Shown here one piece after another: positions 1 to 12,178 of a DNA stretch of 64,000 nt; the first letter of the stretch is position 1, and every line of letters starts with the position of its first letter. The stretch covers positions 1 to 64,000 of the forward strand of contig DVFP01000028.1 of the NCBI GenBank assembly GCA_018713145.1, in the 5' to 3' direction. A program made the position numbers and the translations under genes. This stretch comes from Candidatus Scybalocola faecavium. GTDB lineage: Bacteria; Bacillota; Clostridia; Lachnospirales; Lachnospiraceae. The notes under the pieces are model-generated. The model was given only the letters and a program-made list of their open reading frames with translations, was not told the origin of the DNA and did no database searches.

Positions 1-135
1 GCAATCCTAAAAACACCTCAAATCCGCCCATTTTTCTGCGAAAAATGGCTCCTTTTCGGTGTTTTGCGCGACACAAAGTCACGCTTGCCTGCGCAAGCGC
101 AGCCCGCATGACCTTTTGTCGCTTGTCTCATGTTA
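1..135. repeat. Long inverted-repeat copy A
   Basis: This 135-nt block is repeated in inverted orientation at 42358-42492 with one mismatch. It may extend left of the window. It is built of foldbacks: a 56-nt module (10-65) bounded by AAAACACC and GGTGTTTT with an inner hairpin CATTTTTC/GAAAAATG, then a second hairpin around GCGACA...TGTCGC. The same 56-nt module occurs a third time at 45498-45553. ORFs called here are shadows of the repeat, and the same peptide appears at the other copy. Confidence 0.9.
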
Positions 136-263
136 TGATTAAGGTGTCAAAAAGTCTTTTGACGCCTGTGATTCCACGATGTTTTTCCCGTCAGAAAGGT
201 TATGCCTGCCTGCCCAGGCGCAGCCCGCACCACCTTTTGACGCTGGTATCATACTAATAGTTA

Positions 264-315
264 GGAGGTTATTGCGGGGTAATCGTTCAGACAAATTGTC
301 CGGATAGTTACCTCC
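264..315 (+). promoter_or_regulatory. Possible leader hairpin sequestering a Shine-Dalgarno
   Basis: A good ribosome-site sequence (ggaggt, 264-269) lies about 54 bases before the ATG of the activase gene. Its exact complement acctcc (310-315) sits just before the start codon, where a ribosome site would normally be. Pairing of the two would form a hairpin ending 7 bases before the ATG. No ordinary ribosome site precedes the ATG. A regulatory role is inferred from pairing only. Confidence 0.3.
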
Positions 316-322
316 GATTTGC

Positions 323-3300
323 ATGATGACTCAAAAGATTAGTTTAGGTATTGACATTGGTTCCACCACTGTCAAAGTAGCCTTTTTAGACGAAGAAAAA
401 AATGTCCTCTTCTCGGATTATGAGCGCCATTTTGCCAACATCCGCGAAACCCTTCTCTCCCTTATACAAAAAGCTTATGATAAGCTTGGCCCCATGGAAG
501 TTTATCCCATGATTACCGGATCCGGCGGCATGTCCTTATCAAAAAGCGTCAATATCCCTTTTGTACAGGAAGTGATCTCCGTATCTACGGCACTTCAGCG
601 ATTTGCTCCCCAAACGGATGTAGCCATTGAGCTGGGTGGTGAGGACGCAAAGATCATTTATTTTTATGACGGCAACATTGAACAGCGTATGAACGGTATT
701 TGCGCCGGAGGCACCGGGTCTTTTATTGACCAGATGGCTTCCCTGCTGCAGACCGATGCTGCCGGATTAAATGAATATGCCAAAAACTACAAAGCTGTTT
801 ATCCTATTGCAGCCCGGTGCGGCGTATTCGCCAAGTCGGATATTCAGCCCCTGATCAATGACGGGGCCACAAAAGAAGACTTGTCTGTATCTATTTTCCA
901 GGCCGTTGTCAATCAGACCATCAGCGGTCTTGCCTGCGGTAAGCCCATCCGGGGAAATGTGGCCTTTCTTGGCGGCCCTCTCCACTTTTTATCTGAGCTG
1001 CGTCAGTGTTTTATCCGCACCTTAAAGCTTTCCGGTCCCCAGATTATTGCTCCGGAAAATTCCCATCTTTTTGCAGCCATTGGAGCTGCCCTTAATTATA
1101 AGGAAGATTCTCATACAAGCGTGGAAGAACTGATCCGGCTTTTATCCTCAGATATTCAGATTGCGGCAGAAACCCCCCGTATGCAGCCTTTGTTTGAAAG
1201 TCAGGAAGAGTATGACGCTTTTGTAAAAAAACATAATGTACATACAGTTAAAAAAGGAAATCTTGCCGATTATAAGGGAAACTGCTTTTTAGGCATTGAC
1301 GCCGGTTCCACTACTACGAAAGTGGCTGTTATCGGCGAGGACGGAACACTGCTGTATTCATTTTACAGCAGCAACAACGGAAATCCTTTAAAGACCACGA
1401 TCCGGGCCATTACAGAGATCACACAGCTTATGCCGGAAGGCGCCCGCATCGTCAACTCCTGCTCGACCGGCTACGGAGAGGCCCTGATCAAGGCAGCCCT
1501 GATGCTGGACGAGGGTGAGGTAGAAACCGTTGCCCACTACTATGCCGCCGCATTTTTCGAACCGGATGTGGACTGTATCCTGGATATTGGCGGTCAGGAT
1601 ATGAAGTGTATTAAGATCAAAAATAATACTGTCGATAATGTCCTTTTAAATGAGGCATGTTCCTCCGGCTGCGGTTCCTTCATTGAAACCTTTGCCAAGT
1701 CTTTAAATTACAGTGTCCAGGACTTTGCCAAAGCAGCCCTGTTTGCTAAAAATCCTGTAGATTTAGGCTCCCGGTGTACTGTATTTATGAACTCTAACGT
1801 AAAGCAGGCCCAAAAAGAAGGCGCCGAGGTTGGAGATATTTCCGCCGGTCTTGCCTACTCTGTCATTAAAAATGCCCTGTTAAAAGTTATTAAACTCACT
1901 GATCCTAAAGATCTTGGGAAAAAGGTGGTTGTTCAGGGCGGTACTTTTTATAACGATGCTGTACTTCGCAGCTTTGAGCGGATTTCCCAGTGTGAGGCAG
2001 TCCGTCCGGACATTGCCGGAATCATGGGTGCCTTCGGCGCGGCACTTATTGCCAGGGAACGCTATGACGGCAGTGAAACGACCATGCTTCCGCTGGAAAA
2101 GATTATTGACTTAAAATACACCACCTCCATGGCCCGGTGTAAAGGCTGCACCAACAGCTGCCATCTGACCATTAACCGCTTTTCCGGCGGCCGTCAGTTT
2201 ATTACCGGAAACCGGTGCGAGGTTGGCCTTGGCCGTGAAAAGAAAAAGAGCGATGTGCCCAATCTTTTTGCCTATAAATTAAAACGGCTGTTTTCCTATG
2301 AGCCATTAGAAGCAGATAAGGCTTACCGTGGAACTGTAGGTATTCCCAGGGTTTTAAATATGTATGAAAACTACCCCTTCTGGTTTACCTTCTTTAATGA
2401 GCTGGGCTACCGGGTCATTTTGTCTCCCCCGTCCTCAGCCAAGATCTACTCACTGGGCATTGAGTCCATTCCCAGTGAATCCGTGTGTTATCCGGCCAAG
2501 CTGGTCCACGGTCATGTTATGTGGCTGTTAAAACAGGGAATTAAGTTTATCTTCTACCCAAGCATCCCTTATGAGCGGAATGAGGTGGAAGGCTCTAACA
2601 ACCACTACAACTGCCCTATTGTTACGTCCTATTCGGAAAACATAAAAAACAACGTGGAAGAGCTTCGCGATGAAAGCATCCGCTTTATGAACCCGTTCCT
2701 GGCTCTTGACAATCTGGAAAAGCTTAAAGAACGCCTTGTCCAGGAAATCGGGAAAACTTTTAATATTCCTGACAGTGAGATCAATCTGGCTGCCCAGAGA
2801 GCCTGGGATGAGCTGGAAAATGCCCGTCAGGATATGCGGGATAAGGGTGAAGAAACACTGGCTTATCTCCAGGAACACCATATGAAGGGAATTGTTCTGG
2901 CCGGCCGTCCATACCACACAGATGGAGAGATCAACCACGGTATTCCTGAGCTGATCACCTCCTACGGCATTGCTGTATTAACTGAGGACAGCGTTTCCCA
3001 TTTAGGCCAGCCGGAGCGGCCGCTGATCGTATCGGACCAGTGGATGTACCACTCCCGTCTGTATGCTGCAGCCCAGTTTGTTAAGACCCAGCCCAATCTT
3101 GAGCTGATCCAGCTCAACTCCTTTGGCTGTGGTCTGGACGCTGTAACGACAGACCAGGTAAAAGATATTTTAAATGGTTCCGGACGACTGTATACATGTC
3201 TTAAAATCGATGAGGTAAGCAACCTGGGCGCTGCCCGTATCCGTATCCGCTCCCTCATCGCTGCTATCCGTATGCGGGAGCAAAAGCACATTCACGGCGA

Positions 3301-4561
3301 GGTCCACACCGCGGCCCATGACCGGGTACTTTTTACAAAGGAAATGTCCAAAGACTATACGATCCTTGTACCAAATATGTCTCCGATCCACTTTGAGCTG
3401 CTGGCGCCTGCCTTAAACGCTCACGGATTACATATTGAACTGCTTCCAGACTGTGACCGGGAGGCCATTGATACAGGCTTAAAATATGTAAATAATGATG
3501 CCTGCTATCCTTCCATTTGTGTTGTGGGGCAGATCATGAAAGCGCTCCTTTCCGGAAAGTATGACCTGAATAAGGTGGCTGTAGCCATGTCCCAGACCGG
3601 CGGCGGCTGCCGTGCCACAAACTATGTAGGATTTATCCGCCGGGCCCTTCAAAATGCCGGTATGCACCAGATTCCCGTCATTGCCTTAAGTGCTCAGGGC
3701 ATTGAGAAGAATCCGGGATTTAAATACACCCTGCCTATGCTTAAGGCAGCCATGGAAGCTATTGTTTACGGCGATATTTTCATGAGGGTCCTTTACCGGA
3801 TGCGTCCGTATGAAAAGGTTAAAGGCAGCGCCAACGCCCTTCATGAAAAATGGGCAAAACGGTGTATTGATTCATTAACAGGAAAGACAAAGAGCAATTT
3901 TAAGAAAAATATCCAGGGAATCATCCGTGATTTTGATGCCCTGCCTATTGACGAAAACTTAAAGAAGCCCAGAGTCGGTATTGTAGGTGAGATCCTTGTT
4001 AAGTTCTCTCCGTCAGCCAACAATTATCTGGTAGATCTTTTGGAATCGGAAGGGGCGGAAGCCGTTATGCCGGACCTTTTAGACTTCTTCCTGTACAGCT
4101 TTTATAACGCTAACTTTAAGCGGGATTTCCTTGGCAAGTCTAAAAAGGCGGCCATGCTGTGCAACATTGGGATCAAGTTCCTGGAGGCGATCCGCAAGAC
4201 GGCCCGTCTGGAACTGCGGGCCAGCAAGCATTTCTGCGAGCAGGCAGTGATCCAGGATCTGGCAAAATATGCCCAGCCTATCGTATCCTTAGGAAACCAG
4301 ACCGGCGAGGGATGGTTCCTTACAGGAGAAATGATCGAGCTGATCCACCAGGGCGCTCCAAATATTGTCTGCACCCAGCCTTTCGGCTGCCTGCCGAACC
4401 ATATTGTAGGCAAGGGTGTTATTAAAGAGCTGCGCCGCCAGTATCCGGAAGCAAATATCGTTGCCATTGACTATGATCCAGGCGCCAGCGAGGTCAACCA
4501 GGTGAACCGTATCAAGCTCATGCTTGCCACTGCAAATAAAAATCTGAAAAAATCTGTTTGA
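323..4561 (+). CDS. 2-hydroxyacyl-CoA dehydratase activase fusion protein (BadF/BadG type), 1412 aa
   Basis: Large cytosolic protein of the acyl-CoA dehydratase activase family, whose small members (HgdC, BcrAD) use ATP to drive electron transfer to a dehydratase or reductase. Two ASKHA ATPase modules are visible: [13 protein letters not shown] near residue 9 and [13 protein letters not shown] near 322. Each has a cysteine-glycine motif that in activases holds a bridging iron-sulfur cluster ([16 protein letters not shown]). An [10 protein letters not shown] cysteine motif near 605 opens the DUF2229-type part, and [11 protein letters not shown] near 1089 lies in the dehydratase-like C-terminal half. 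About 1400 aa is normal for this fused Clostridia family, whose substrate is not established. An upstream in-frame stop at 305 leaves ATG 323 as the first usual start. The gene stands alone on the plus strand. Confidence 0.85.
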   Translation: MMTQKISLGIDIGSTTVKVAFLDEEKNVLFSDYERHFANIRETLLSLIQKAYDKLGPMEVYPMITGSGGMSLSKSVNIPFVQEVISVSTALQRFAPQTDVAIELGGEDAKIIYFYDGNIEQRMNGICAGGTGSFIDQMASLLQTDAAGLNEYAKNYKAVYPIAARCGVFAKSDIQPLINDGATKEDLSVSIFQAVVNQTISGLACGKPIRGNVAFLGGPLHFLSELRQCFIRTLKLSGPQIIAPENSHLFAAIGAALNYKEDSHTSVEELIRLLSSDIQIAAETPRMQPLFESQEEYDAFVKKHNVHTVKKGNLADYKGNCFLGIDAGSTTTKVAVIGEDGTLLYSFYSSNNGNPLKTTIRAITEITQLMPEGARIVNSCSTGYGEALIKAALMLDEGEVETVAHYYAAAFFEPDVDCILDIGGQDMKCIKIKNNTVDNVLLNEACSSGCGSFIETFAKSLNYSVQDFAKAALFAKNPVDLGSRCTVFMNSNVKQAQKEGAEVGDISAGLAYSVIKNALLKVIKLTDPKDLGKKVVVQGGTFYNDAVLRSFERISQCEAVRPDIAGIMGAFGAALIARERYDGSETTMLPLEKIIDLKYTTSMARCKGCTNSCHLTINRFSGGRQFITGNRCEVGLGREKKKSDVPNLFAYKLKRLFSYEPLEADKAYRGTVGIPRVLNMYENYPFWFTFFNELGYRVILSPPSSAKIYSLGIESIPSESVCYPAKLVHGHVMWLLKQGIKFIFYPSIPYERNEVEGSNNHYNCPIVTSYSENIKNNVEELRDESIRFMNPFLALDNLEKLKERLVQEIGKTFNIPDSEINLAAQRAWDELENARQDMRDKGEETLAYLQEHHMKGIVLAGRPYHTDGEINHGIPELITSYGIAVLTEDSVSHLGQPERPLIVSDQWMYHSRLYAAAQFVKTQPNLELIQLNSFGCGLDAVTTDQVKDILNGSGRLYTCLKIDEVSNLGAARIRIRSLIAAIRMREQKHIHGEVHTAAHDRVLFTKEMSKDYTILVPNMSPIHFELLAPALNAHGLHIELLPDCDREAIDTGLKYVNNDACYPSICVVGQIMKALLSGKYDLNKVAVAMSQTGGGCRATNYVGFIRRALQNAGMHQIPVIALSAQGIEKNPGFKYTLPMLKAAMEAIVYGDIFMRVLYRMRPYEKVKGSANALHEKWAKRCIDSLTGKTKSNFKKNIQGIIRDFDALPIDENLKKPRVGIVGEILVKFSPSANNYLVDLLESEGAEAVMPDLLDFFLYSFYNANFKRDFLGKSKKAAMLCNIGIKFLEAIRKTARLELRASKHFCEQAVIQDLAKYAQPIVSLGNQTGEGWFLTGEMIELIHQGAPNIVCTQPFGCLPNHIVGKGVIKELRRQYPEANIVAIDYDPGASEVNQVNRIKLMLATANKNLKKSV

Positions 4562-4644
4562 TCATTGGGGGATGCGAAGGGCTGTATACAGTATAGTGGC
4601 CCGGACAAAGGCATCCGCAGACAGATGTTTCCTGAAAAAAACAC

Positions 4645-4686
4645 CCCAGTAAACTGAGTTTTTTAGTTTACTGGGGTATTTTTATA
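4645..4686. terminator. Bidirectional intrinsic terminator
   Basis: A perfect 13-bp stem, ACCCCAGTAAACT paired with AGTTTACTGGGGT, has a 9-base loop. A T-run follows on the plus side and an A-run precedes it, which gives a T-run on the minus side. It separates the convergent activase gene and phosphoesterase gene and can stop transcription from both. Confidence 0.9.
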
Positions 4687-4715
4687 AAGCTTGCCTATAG
4701 TCTCATATTTCAAAC

Positions 4716-5492
4716 TTATTTCCAATCCTCCGGCACTACATCGATCACGCCAAATTCCACCGGATTAAAAATCCGGGGCACAGGGACATAATAAGCCAGG
4801 CCTCGGCTGTTAATGTGGGTCTGGCCATTAATTTCATACCGGCCTCCCGCATATTTCGGGAAAAATCCCTGGGATGGGGCATAGATCCCGTTGACCAGTC
4901 CGGGGATCCGCCACTGTCCTCCGTGGGCATGACCGGTCAGGACAAGATCAAAGGGAAACATGGCATAGGTCTGAGCCCGCTCCGGGCGATGGCTTAAAAG
5001 GATGGAAAACACAGACGGATCTGTTTTTAAAGCGGCCCGGGACAACTGTGCCATCCAGCTTTCCCGGGGATTTACCGGGTCATCCACCCCGGCGATACAG
5101 ACACGGGTCCTGGATCTTAAAGTCACTATCCGGCTCTCACCCTCCAGGACACAGATACCAAAAGACCGGACATAGGCCTTAGCGCCTAAGTAATTTTTAT
5201 AATTAAATTCATGGTTTCCGGTAACATAAAAGCAGGGATACATTTCCCCGAGAGGGGAAAACAGATCACCTGCCGCTTCCTTAGAAAATTTAGGTTCCAG
5301 CATATCCCCGGTCATACAGATCAAGTCCGGCTTGACCATCCGGATCAAGTCCAGAAGCTTCTTCTGATGTTTTCCGTATAAACAGCAATGAAGATCCGAC
5401 AAATGGACACACCGAAAGGGTGCATCCACTTTGCCGGATCTGACCTTATACTGTCGAAGGACCGGGAGCTTCCATCGCTTGTTATTGTTCAA
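4716..5492 (-). CDS. Metallophosphoesterase (YkuE/YaeI-like), 258 aa
   Basis: Calcineurin-like phosphoesterase. The di-metal site motifs are in order: LSDLH (31-35), GDM near 62, GNHEF near 93, and GHAHGGQW near 187. The C-terminal part (PSQGFFPKY, NSRGL) matches the YkuE/YaeI subgroup, some members of which act on lipid-linked phosphates. No membrane anchor is visible here. An aaaggagc ribosome site precedes the ATG. The gene starts 12 bases after atpC and ends at the terminator at 4645, so it may be the last cistron of the atp transcript. The substrate cannot be read from sequence. Confidence 0.85.
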   Translation of the reverse strand: MNNNKRWKLPVLRQYKVRSGKVDAPFRCVHLSDLHCCLYGKHQKKLLDLIRMVKPDLICMTGDMLEPKFSKEAAGDLFSPLGEMYPCFYVTGNHEFNYKNYLGAKAYVRSFGICVLEGESRIVTLRSRTRVCIAGVDDPVNPRESWMAQLSRAALKTDPSVFSILLSHRPERAQTYAMFPFDLVLTGHAHGGQWRIPGLVNGIYAPSQGFFPKYAGGRYEINGQTHINSRGLAYYVPVPRIFNPVEFGVIDVVPEDWK

Positions 5493-5504
5493 TTTTGTGC
5501 TCCT

Positions 5505-5921
5505 TTAATTGCGGTCCCGAAGCTTGCTTACCGCGCTTAACCGGGACATAGCCCGGGCCAGGGACGCCTTGCTTAAATGGTATTCCTGTATGCTCATCTT
5601 CTGACGAAGCTTTTCCTTTGCACGTTCCTCTGCCTCTCTGGCACGGACAATATCAATATCCTCAGGGCGCTCCGCCGTCAATGTCATAATACGCACACGG
5701 TTATTGATCACCTCGGCAAATCCGGAGCTGACCACACACTGTCTGGCCTCTCCATCTACAGGGACAAACTCCACAGTTCCTGGAACAACTGCGATCAGCA
5801 TATTTTCATGATGAGCAAGGATCTGGGCCGTTCCGTCAGGGACAGGAAGAATGACCGATGTTGCCCGGCCAGTAAAAAAAAGCTTGTCACTGGCAAGGAT
5901 TTCCAATGAAAATGAATTCAT
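5505..5921 (-). CDS. atpC: F1Fo ATP synthase epsilon subunit
   Basis: The 138-aa rotor subunit couples the c-ring and gamma and inhibits ATP hydrolysis in many bacteria. The N-terminal beta-sandwich (ILPVPDGTAQILAHHENML) and the C-terminal helical hairpin are both present. It is the last canonical gene of atpBEFHAGDC, 21 bases after atpD. Confidence 0.97.
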   Translation of the reverse strand: MNSFSLEILASDKLFFTGRATSVILPVPDGTAQILAHHENMLIAVVPGTVEFVPVDGEARQCVVSSGFAEVINNRVRIMTLTAERPEDIDIVRAREAEERAKEKLRQKMSIQEYHLSKASLARAMSRLSAVSKLRDRN

Positions 5922-5942
5922 ACACCCTACCTCCTGTCTTTA

Positions 5943-8239
<2,297 letters not shown>

Positions 8240-8243
8240 AATA

Positions 8244-9752
8244 TCACCTGTTCTTGTCCTTAAATTCTTTAGCTGCTGCTACGATCTGATCCGCAAGTTC
8301 ATCACTTAAGACTTTTGTTTCTTCGATCTCTTTGCCGATCTGAGGATAAGCATTATCCACATAAGCCAGCAGATCCATCTGAAATTCCTTGACCTTGTTC
8401 AGCTCCACATCGACAAAAATCTTATGTGTAGCCGCGCAAAGGGTAATGACCTGCTCATGAAGGGACAGAGGATGGCATAAAGGCTGCTTTAACAGTTCCA
8501 TCAGGCTGCTTCCATATGCCAGCTGAGCCTTGGTCGCTGCATCCAGATCCGAGCTGAACTGTGTAAACACTTCCATTTCACGATACTGGGCCAAATCGAT
8601 ACGGATACTTCCGGAAGCCTTTTTCATGGCCTTTGTCTGGGCAGCACCGCCAACACGGGATACAGAAAGACCTACGTTCACTGCAGGACGCATACCTTCA
8701 TTAAACAGATCGCTTTCAAGGAATATCTGTCCATCGGTAATAGAAATAACGTTGGTAGGAATATATGCGGAAACATCACCGGCCTGTGTCTCGATGATGG
8801 GCAGGGCTGTGATCGAACCGCCGCCGGCTTCATCACTTAAACGGCTGGACCGCTCCAACAGTCTTGAGTGGAGATAAAATACATCGCCGGGATAAGCCTC
8901 GCGTCCGGGAGAACGCTCAAGCAAAAGAGACAATGCACGGTAAGCCACCGCATGTTTGGAAAGATCATCGTAAACAATGAGTACATCCTTGCCCTTATAC
9001 ATAAAATACTCTGCAAGAGATGTTCCTGAATATGGGGCAATATACTGAAGCGGCGCACAATCACTGGCTGTAGCGCACACAATGGTCGTATAACTCATGG
9101 CCTGATATTTTTCCAGGGTATTCACAAGCTTGGCAATGGTAGATGCCTTCTGGCCAATGGCAACATAAATACAAATAACATCTTTGCCCTTCTGATTAAT
9201 GATCGTATCTGTAGCAATAGATGTTTTTCCGGTCTGACGGTCACCAATGATCAGCTCTCTCTGGCCCCGGCCAATAGGGAACATAGAATCAATGGATAAA
9301 ATACCGGTCTCCATAGGAACGCCAACAGACTTACGGTCAATAATCCCCGGTGCCTCCTGCTCAATGGGGCGGTAGTCATCTGCCGGGATCTCTCCCTTTC
9401 CATCAATGGGTGCGCCCAGAGCATCGATAATACGGCCCACATAAGCCTCGCCTACAGGGATACCGGCCTTCCTTTTTGTCCGGGTCACCTTTGTTCCTTC
9501 CCGAATCCCGGTATCTTTACCAAATAAAATACAGCCAATACTGTCCTGACGAATATCCTGGACCATACCTTTAAGGCCGTTTTCAAAAATGATGATCTCG
9601 CCGTACATGGCATGATCAATACCATAAATATTGGCAATGCCGTCACCTACAGAAATAACCCGGCCAGTTTCCTGTTCTTTACAGATCTCGTCATAATTTT
9701 CTATTTCTTCTTTTAAGATTGATATTATTTCATCAGAATAAATGGTACTCAC
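8244..9752 (-). CDS. atpA: F1Fo ATP synthase alpha subunit
   Basis: Non-catalytic nucleotide-binding subunit of F1, 502 aa and full length. The Walker A motif GDRQTGKTS lies near residue 170. The family signature [17 protein letters not shown] is present near 370. It is separated by 4 bases from both atpH and atpG. Confidence 0.98.
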   Translation of the reverse strand: MSTIYSDEIISILKEEIENYDEICKEQETGRVISVGDGIANIYGIDHAMYGEIIIFENGLKGMVQDIRQDSIGCILFGKDTGIREGTKVTRTKRKAGIPVGEAYVGRIIDALGAPIDGKGEIPADDYRPIEQEAPGIIDRKSVGVPMETGILSIDSMFPIGRGQRELIIGDRQTGKTSIATDTIINQKGKDVICIYVAIGQKASTIAKLVNTLEKYQAMSYTTIVCATASDCAPLQYIAPYSGTSLAEYFMYKGKDVLIVYDDLSKHAVAYRALSLLLERSPGREAYPGDVFYLHSRLLERSSRLSDEAGGGSITALPIIETQAGDVSAYIPTNVISITDGQIFLESDLFNEGMRPAVNVGLSVSRVGGAAQTKAMKKASGSIRIDLAQYREMEVFTQFSSDLDAATKAQLAYGSSLMELLKQPLCHPLSLHEQVITLCAATHKIFVDVELNKVKEFQMDLLAYVDNAYPQIGKEIEETKVLSDELADQIVAAAKEFKDKNR

Positions 9753-9756
9753 CTTT

Positions 9757-10275
9757 TCACCTCCGGATTAATTTCTGTTCCAGCTGATCAAAACGGCCTC
9801 GGATACTGTAATCAATTTCACAGCCTCCGGCCTCAATAATAAATCCGCCTATAAGCGACGGATCTTTCACAATATCAATGTGGGCATCCTTAACCGAAAA
9901 GCGTCCGCAAATATATTTGCGGATTCCCTCAAGCTGCTCCTTTTTCGGCGGAGTCACACAGCGGATCACCGCATTGAGTACATTTTTCATTTCATTGGCA
10001 TACTCTTCATAGCACTGAAAGATCATTGCAAGAAGACTGCTTCTATCATGCCGGCATACAACCTTCATAAAAGGACGTACGCTTTCAGGAAAAATCCGAT
10101 CCACGCAGGCCTGCTTCTGGGCCAGGGTGACAATGGGACATTCCAGAGCCCGAACCAGCTCGGGAGATTTCTCTACGATCTCCCGGCTTTTTAAAATATC
10201 CTCCTGGGGCAAATGCAGATCATACAGGGTGACAGCGTAAGATCTTGCTGCCTGACGGTTAACTTTCTGCGCCAT
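9757..10275 (-). CDS. atpH: F1Fo ATP synthase delta subunit
   Basis: Peripheral stalk subunit (OSCP type) that joins the b-subunits to alpha. The track ORF starts at 10308, but that ATG lies inside atpF without a ribosome site. The third ATG (10275; [14 protein letters not shown]) has aggtga 5 bases upstream and matches usual delta starts. This gives 172 aa and a 17-base overlap with atpF. Confidence 0.9.
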   Translation of the reverse strand: MAQKVNRQAARSYAVTLYDLHLPQEDILKSREIVEKSPELVRALECPIVTLAQKQACVDRIFPESVRPFMKVVCRHDRSSLLAMIFQCYEEYANEMKNVLNAVIRCVTPPKKEQLEGIRKYICGRFSVKDAHIDIVKDPSLIGGFIIEAGGCEIDYSIRGRFDQLEQKLIRR

Positions 10276-10756
10276 GGCCATCACCTGCTTCTTCCAGGAA
10301 CTTATCATACAGGGCCAGATCGTCCTGACTGTAATCTTTTTGTCCTGTCACCTTACGGGCAGCCTCCATAGCCAGGCCCGCAACCTGGGATTTAAGATCA
10401 TGCATTGCCTTTTCCTTTTCAAGGGCAATACTTTTTCCGGCATTTTCAAGAAGTGCTGCCGCATCTTTCTGGGCATCTTCCATCACCCGGTCGTACTCGT
10501 TTTTAGCCGTAAGCTTTGCATCTGCCACGATCTTAGTGGACTCGTCCCGGGCGCCTACCAGAGCGGCTTCATACTGTTCTTTTAATTTCAACGCTTCATC
10601 CTGATCCTGTCTTGCCTGGTTTAAACCGTCTTCAATAAGTTTTTTGCGTTTTTCCATGATGTTGGTAATCGGTTTGATCAAAAACACTTTCATCAGGATA
10701 TAGAAGATCACCAGGTTGATCAGGGTAAAGAGAAGGTTCCAATCCAGTTTAAGCAC
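10259..10756 (-). CDS. atpF: F1Fo ATP synthase b subunit
   Basis: Membrane-anchored stator subunit, 165 aa. One N-terminal transmembrane helix (LLFTLINLVIFYILMKVFL) is followed by a long charged helix rich in E, K and A that forms the coiled coil. It sits between atpE and atpH, as in the canonical operon. Confidence 0.96.
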   Translation of the reverse strand: MLKLDWNLLFTLINLVIFYILMKVFLIKPITNIMEKRKKLIEDGLNQARQDQDEALKLKEQYEAALVGARDESTKIVADAKLTAKNEYDRVMEDAQKDAAALLENAGKSIALEKEKAMHDLKSQVAGLAMEAARKVTGQKDYSQDDLALYDKFLEEAGDGHGAES

Positions 10757-10780
10757 CTTTTTACACCTTCCTTTTTAGGA

Positions 10781-11002
10781 TTAACCCAGGAATAAGATAA
10801 TGAATAAAGCAACGATAAAACCGTAAATAGCGGTTGCCTCTGCAAGAGCACAACCAAGGATAAGGGATTTGCTGATCTTGCTTTCTGCTTCAGGCTGTCT
10901 TGCAATAGCTTCTACTGCTTTACCTGTGGCAAGACCGATACCAATACCTGCGCCAACACCTGTTAATACTGCAACTGCTGCTCCGATTGCTACTAATGTC
11001 AT
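10781..11002 (-). CDS. atpE: F1Fo ATP synthase c subunit
   Basis: Two-helix proteolipid of the rotor ring, 73 aa, with the conserved ARQPEA loop. The ion-binding carboxylate is the glutamate in [10 protein letters not shown]. The sodium signature of Ilyobacter-type rings (Gln in helix 1, Ser after the Glu) is absent: helix 1 reads [10 protein letters not shown] and the Glu is followed by Ala. A proton-driven ring is therefore the simpler reading. An aaaggaag ribosome site lies 9 bases before ATG. Confidence 0.96.
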   Translation of the reverse strand: MTLVAIGAAVAVLTGVGAGIGIGLATGKAVEAIARQPEAESKISKSLILGCALAEATAIYGFIVALFIILFLG

Positions 11003-11116
11003 AATAGATTCTTCCTTTCTTTTTCATACCCAGGGAGTTTTCATCTTATGCCCATCCCTTCGGGGATCTTCGGCCCTGCCCTAAAGGTATCTCTCTTCTT
11101 TTCATTTTTTAACCTT

Positions 11117-11788
11117 TTATTCCTCTTCCACAGCCTCTTTAATAAACAGCGAAGTAAGGAATACAAATACATAAGCCTGGATCAGGCCATCGAATACGTC
11201 AAAGTACAGACTAAACGGTACCGGCAATCCTACTGGCAGAAGCTCTTTTAAAAGCTCCATAACAACAAATGAGCCCAGGATATTGCCAAATAGACGCATA
11301 CACAAGGACAACGGACGAATGACGATTTCCAGGATGTTCAAAGGAGCAATCACGGGAACGGGCTGTCCAAAAGACTTAAGCCATCCTTTCACACCTTTTT
11401 GATGAATCCCGGAATACTCAATGAGAATGATACTGGCAATAGCCAGTGCCGCTGTCACATTCATATCCTTTGTCGGAGGAGTAAATCCAAGAATACCGAT
11501 CAGGTTTGATGCGCCAATATAAAGAGCAACGGTGATCAGGTATGGAACATAGCGCTTGCCATTTTTACCGACAGTACCCTCAAAAAAGTTCTGAAGGAAG
11601 GCAATTCCTGACTCTAAAATCAGCTGCTTTTTACTGACATTTTCCACCCGCAGATTTCTTACAAGAATAATCGACAGCAAGGTAAAAACTGCCATGATGA
11701 TCCATGTCACCACTACAGACTCATATACCGGTATTCCGTCTCCAATAGGAATGGTAAATACAGTATGGACTTCAAGGGCATCCATCAA
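11117..11788 (-). CDS. atpB: F1Fo ATP synthase a subunit
   Basis: Membrane stator that forms the ion half-channels. The essential arginine is visible in PLSLCMRLFGNILGS, and five or more hydrophobic helices are present. The start is uncertain. The track uses TTG 11788 followed by ATG 11785, but the strong ribosome site aaaggagg lies about 28 bases upstream, spaced correctly for an in-frame ACG codon (GAT ACG GAA GAA TTT). An N-terminus MEEFANDLMDALEVH would result if that ACG were used. It is the first structural gene of the operon. Confidence 0.92.
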   Translation of the reverse strand: MMDALEVHTVFTIPIGDGIPVYESVVVTWIIMAVFTLLSIILVRNLRVENVSKKQLILESGIAFLQNFFEGTVGKNGKRYVPYLITVALYIGASNLIGILGFTPPTKDMNVTAALAIASIILIEYSGIHQKGVKGWLKSFGQPVPVIAPLNILEIVIRPLSLCMRLFGNILGSFVVMELLKELLPVGLPVPFSLYFDVFDGLIQAYVFVFLTSLFIKEAVEEE

Positions 11789-11823
11789 GTCATTTGCAAA
11801 TTCTTCCGTATCGAATTCCTCCT

Positions 11824-12037
11824 TTCCTTATTATTGCCGTGCTTTCCACGGCATAAAGGTATCCCCTTGCGGGATTTCCTTATTATTGCCGTGCTTTCCA
11901 CGGCATAAAGGTATCCCCTTGCGGGATTTCCTTATTACCGCCGTGCTTTCCACGGCATAAAGGTATCCCCTTGCGGGATTTCCTTATTACCGCCGTGCTT
12001 TCCACGGCATAAAGGTATCCCCTTGCGGGATTTCCTT
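11824..12037 (-). repeat. Four 52-bp tandem repeats in the atp operon leader, each with a mini-ORF
   Basis: Four near-identical units with an exact 52-bp period (GCCGTG starts at 11836, 11888, 11940 and 11992) lie directly before the atpB ribosome site. Read on the minus strand, the sense of the atp operon, each unit has aagggg, then an ATG opening a 7-codon frame ending TAATAA. The peptides are MPWKARR in the two promoter-proximal units and MPWKARQ in the two nearest atpB. Each unit can also fold as GCCGTG/CACGGC and ATCCC/GGGAT hairpins. A partly similar stretch lies between atpE and atpB. The mini-ORFs and repeats are seen directly; a regulatory role is inference. Confidence 0.9.
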
Positions 12038-12054
12038 AATTTCATTCGTCATTT

Positions 12055-12083
12055 TACTACTTTTATTTTTATTTGAAAAATGA
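12055..12083 (-). promoter_or_regulatory. Candidate atp operon promoter
   Basis: On the minus strand TTTTCA and TAAAAT are 17 bases apart, just upstream of the tandem repeats. The -35 match is weak. The divergent LysR-type gene starts about 100 bases away. Transcription from here would place all four repeats in the 5-prime leader. Confidence 0.3.
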
Positions 12084-12178
12084 TAAAATATTATGGTTGA
12101 TATAGCATTTTGTTATATCACTATCCATTTTGCACAAAAATAGACTTTAACATTATATATAAGAAGGAGTTTTGTCAA

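Noticed and set aside
2528-2938. Minus-strand ORFs within the activase (also 4102-4467, 2962-3291)
   Set aside because: They are shadows of the plus-strand gene without ribosome sites or known patterns.
4562-4644. Riboswitch-like folds after the activase stop
   Set aside because: The foldbacks lie in a 3-prime untranslated region next to a terminator, with no downstream gene on that strand.
10781-11002. Sodium-translocating ATP synthase
   Set aside because: The c subunit lacks the helix-1 Gln and the Ser after the key Glu that mark Na+ rings.
11824-12037. Regular tandem repeats as a CRISPR array
   Set aside because: The 52-bp units are contiguous with no variable spacers, and no cas genes are present.
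12110-12178. Upstream start of the LysR gene
   Set aside because: No ribosome site precedes 12110; 12179 has aaggag and begins at the conserved domain.
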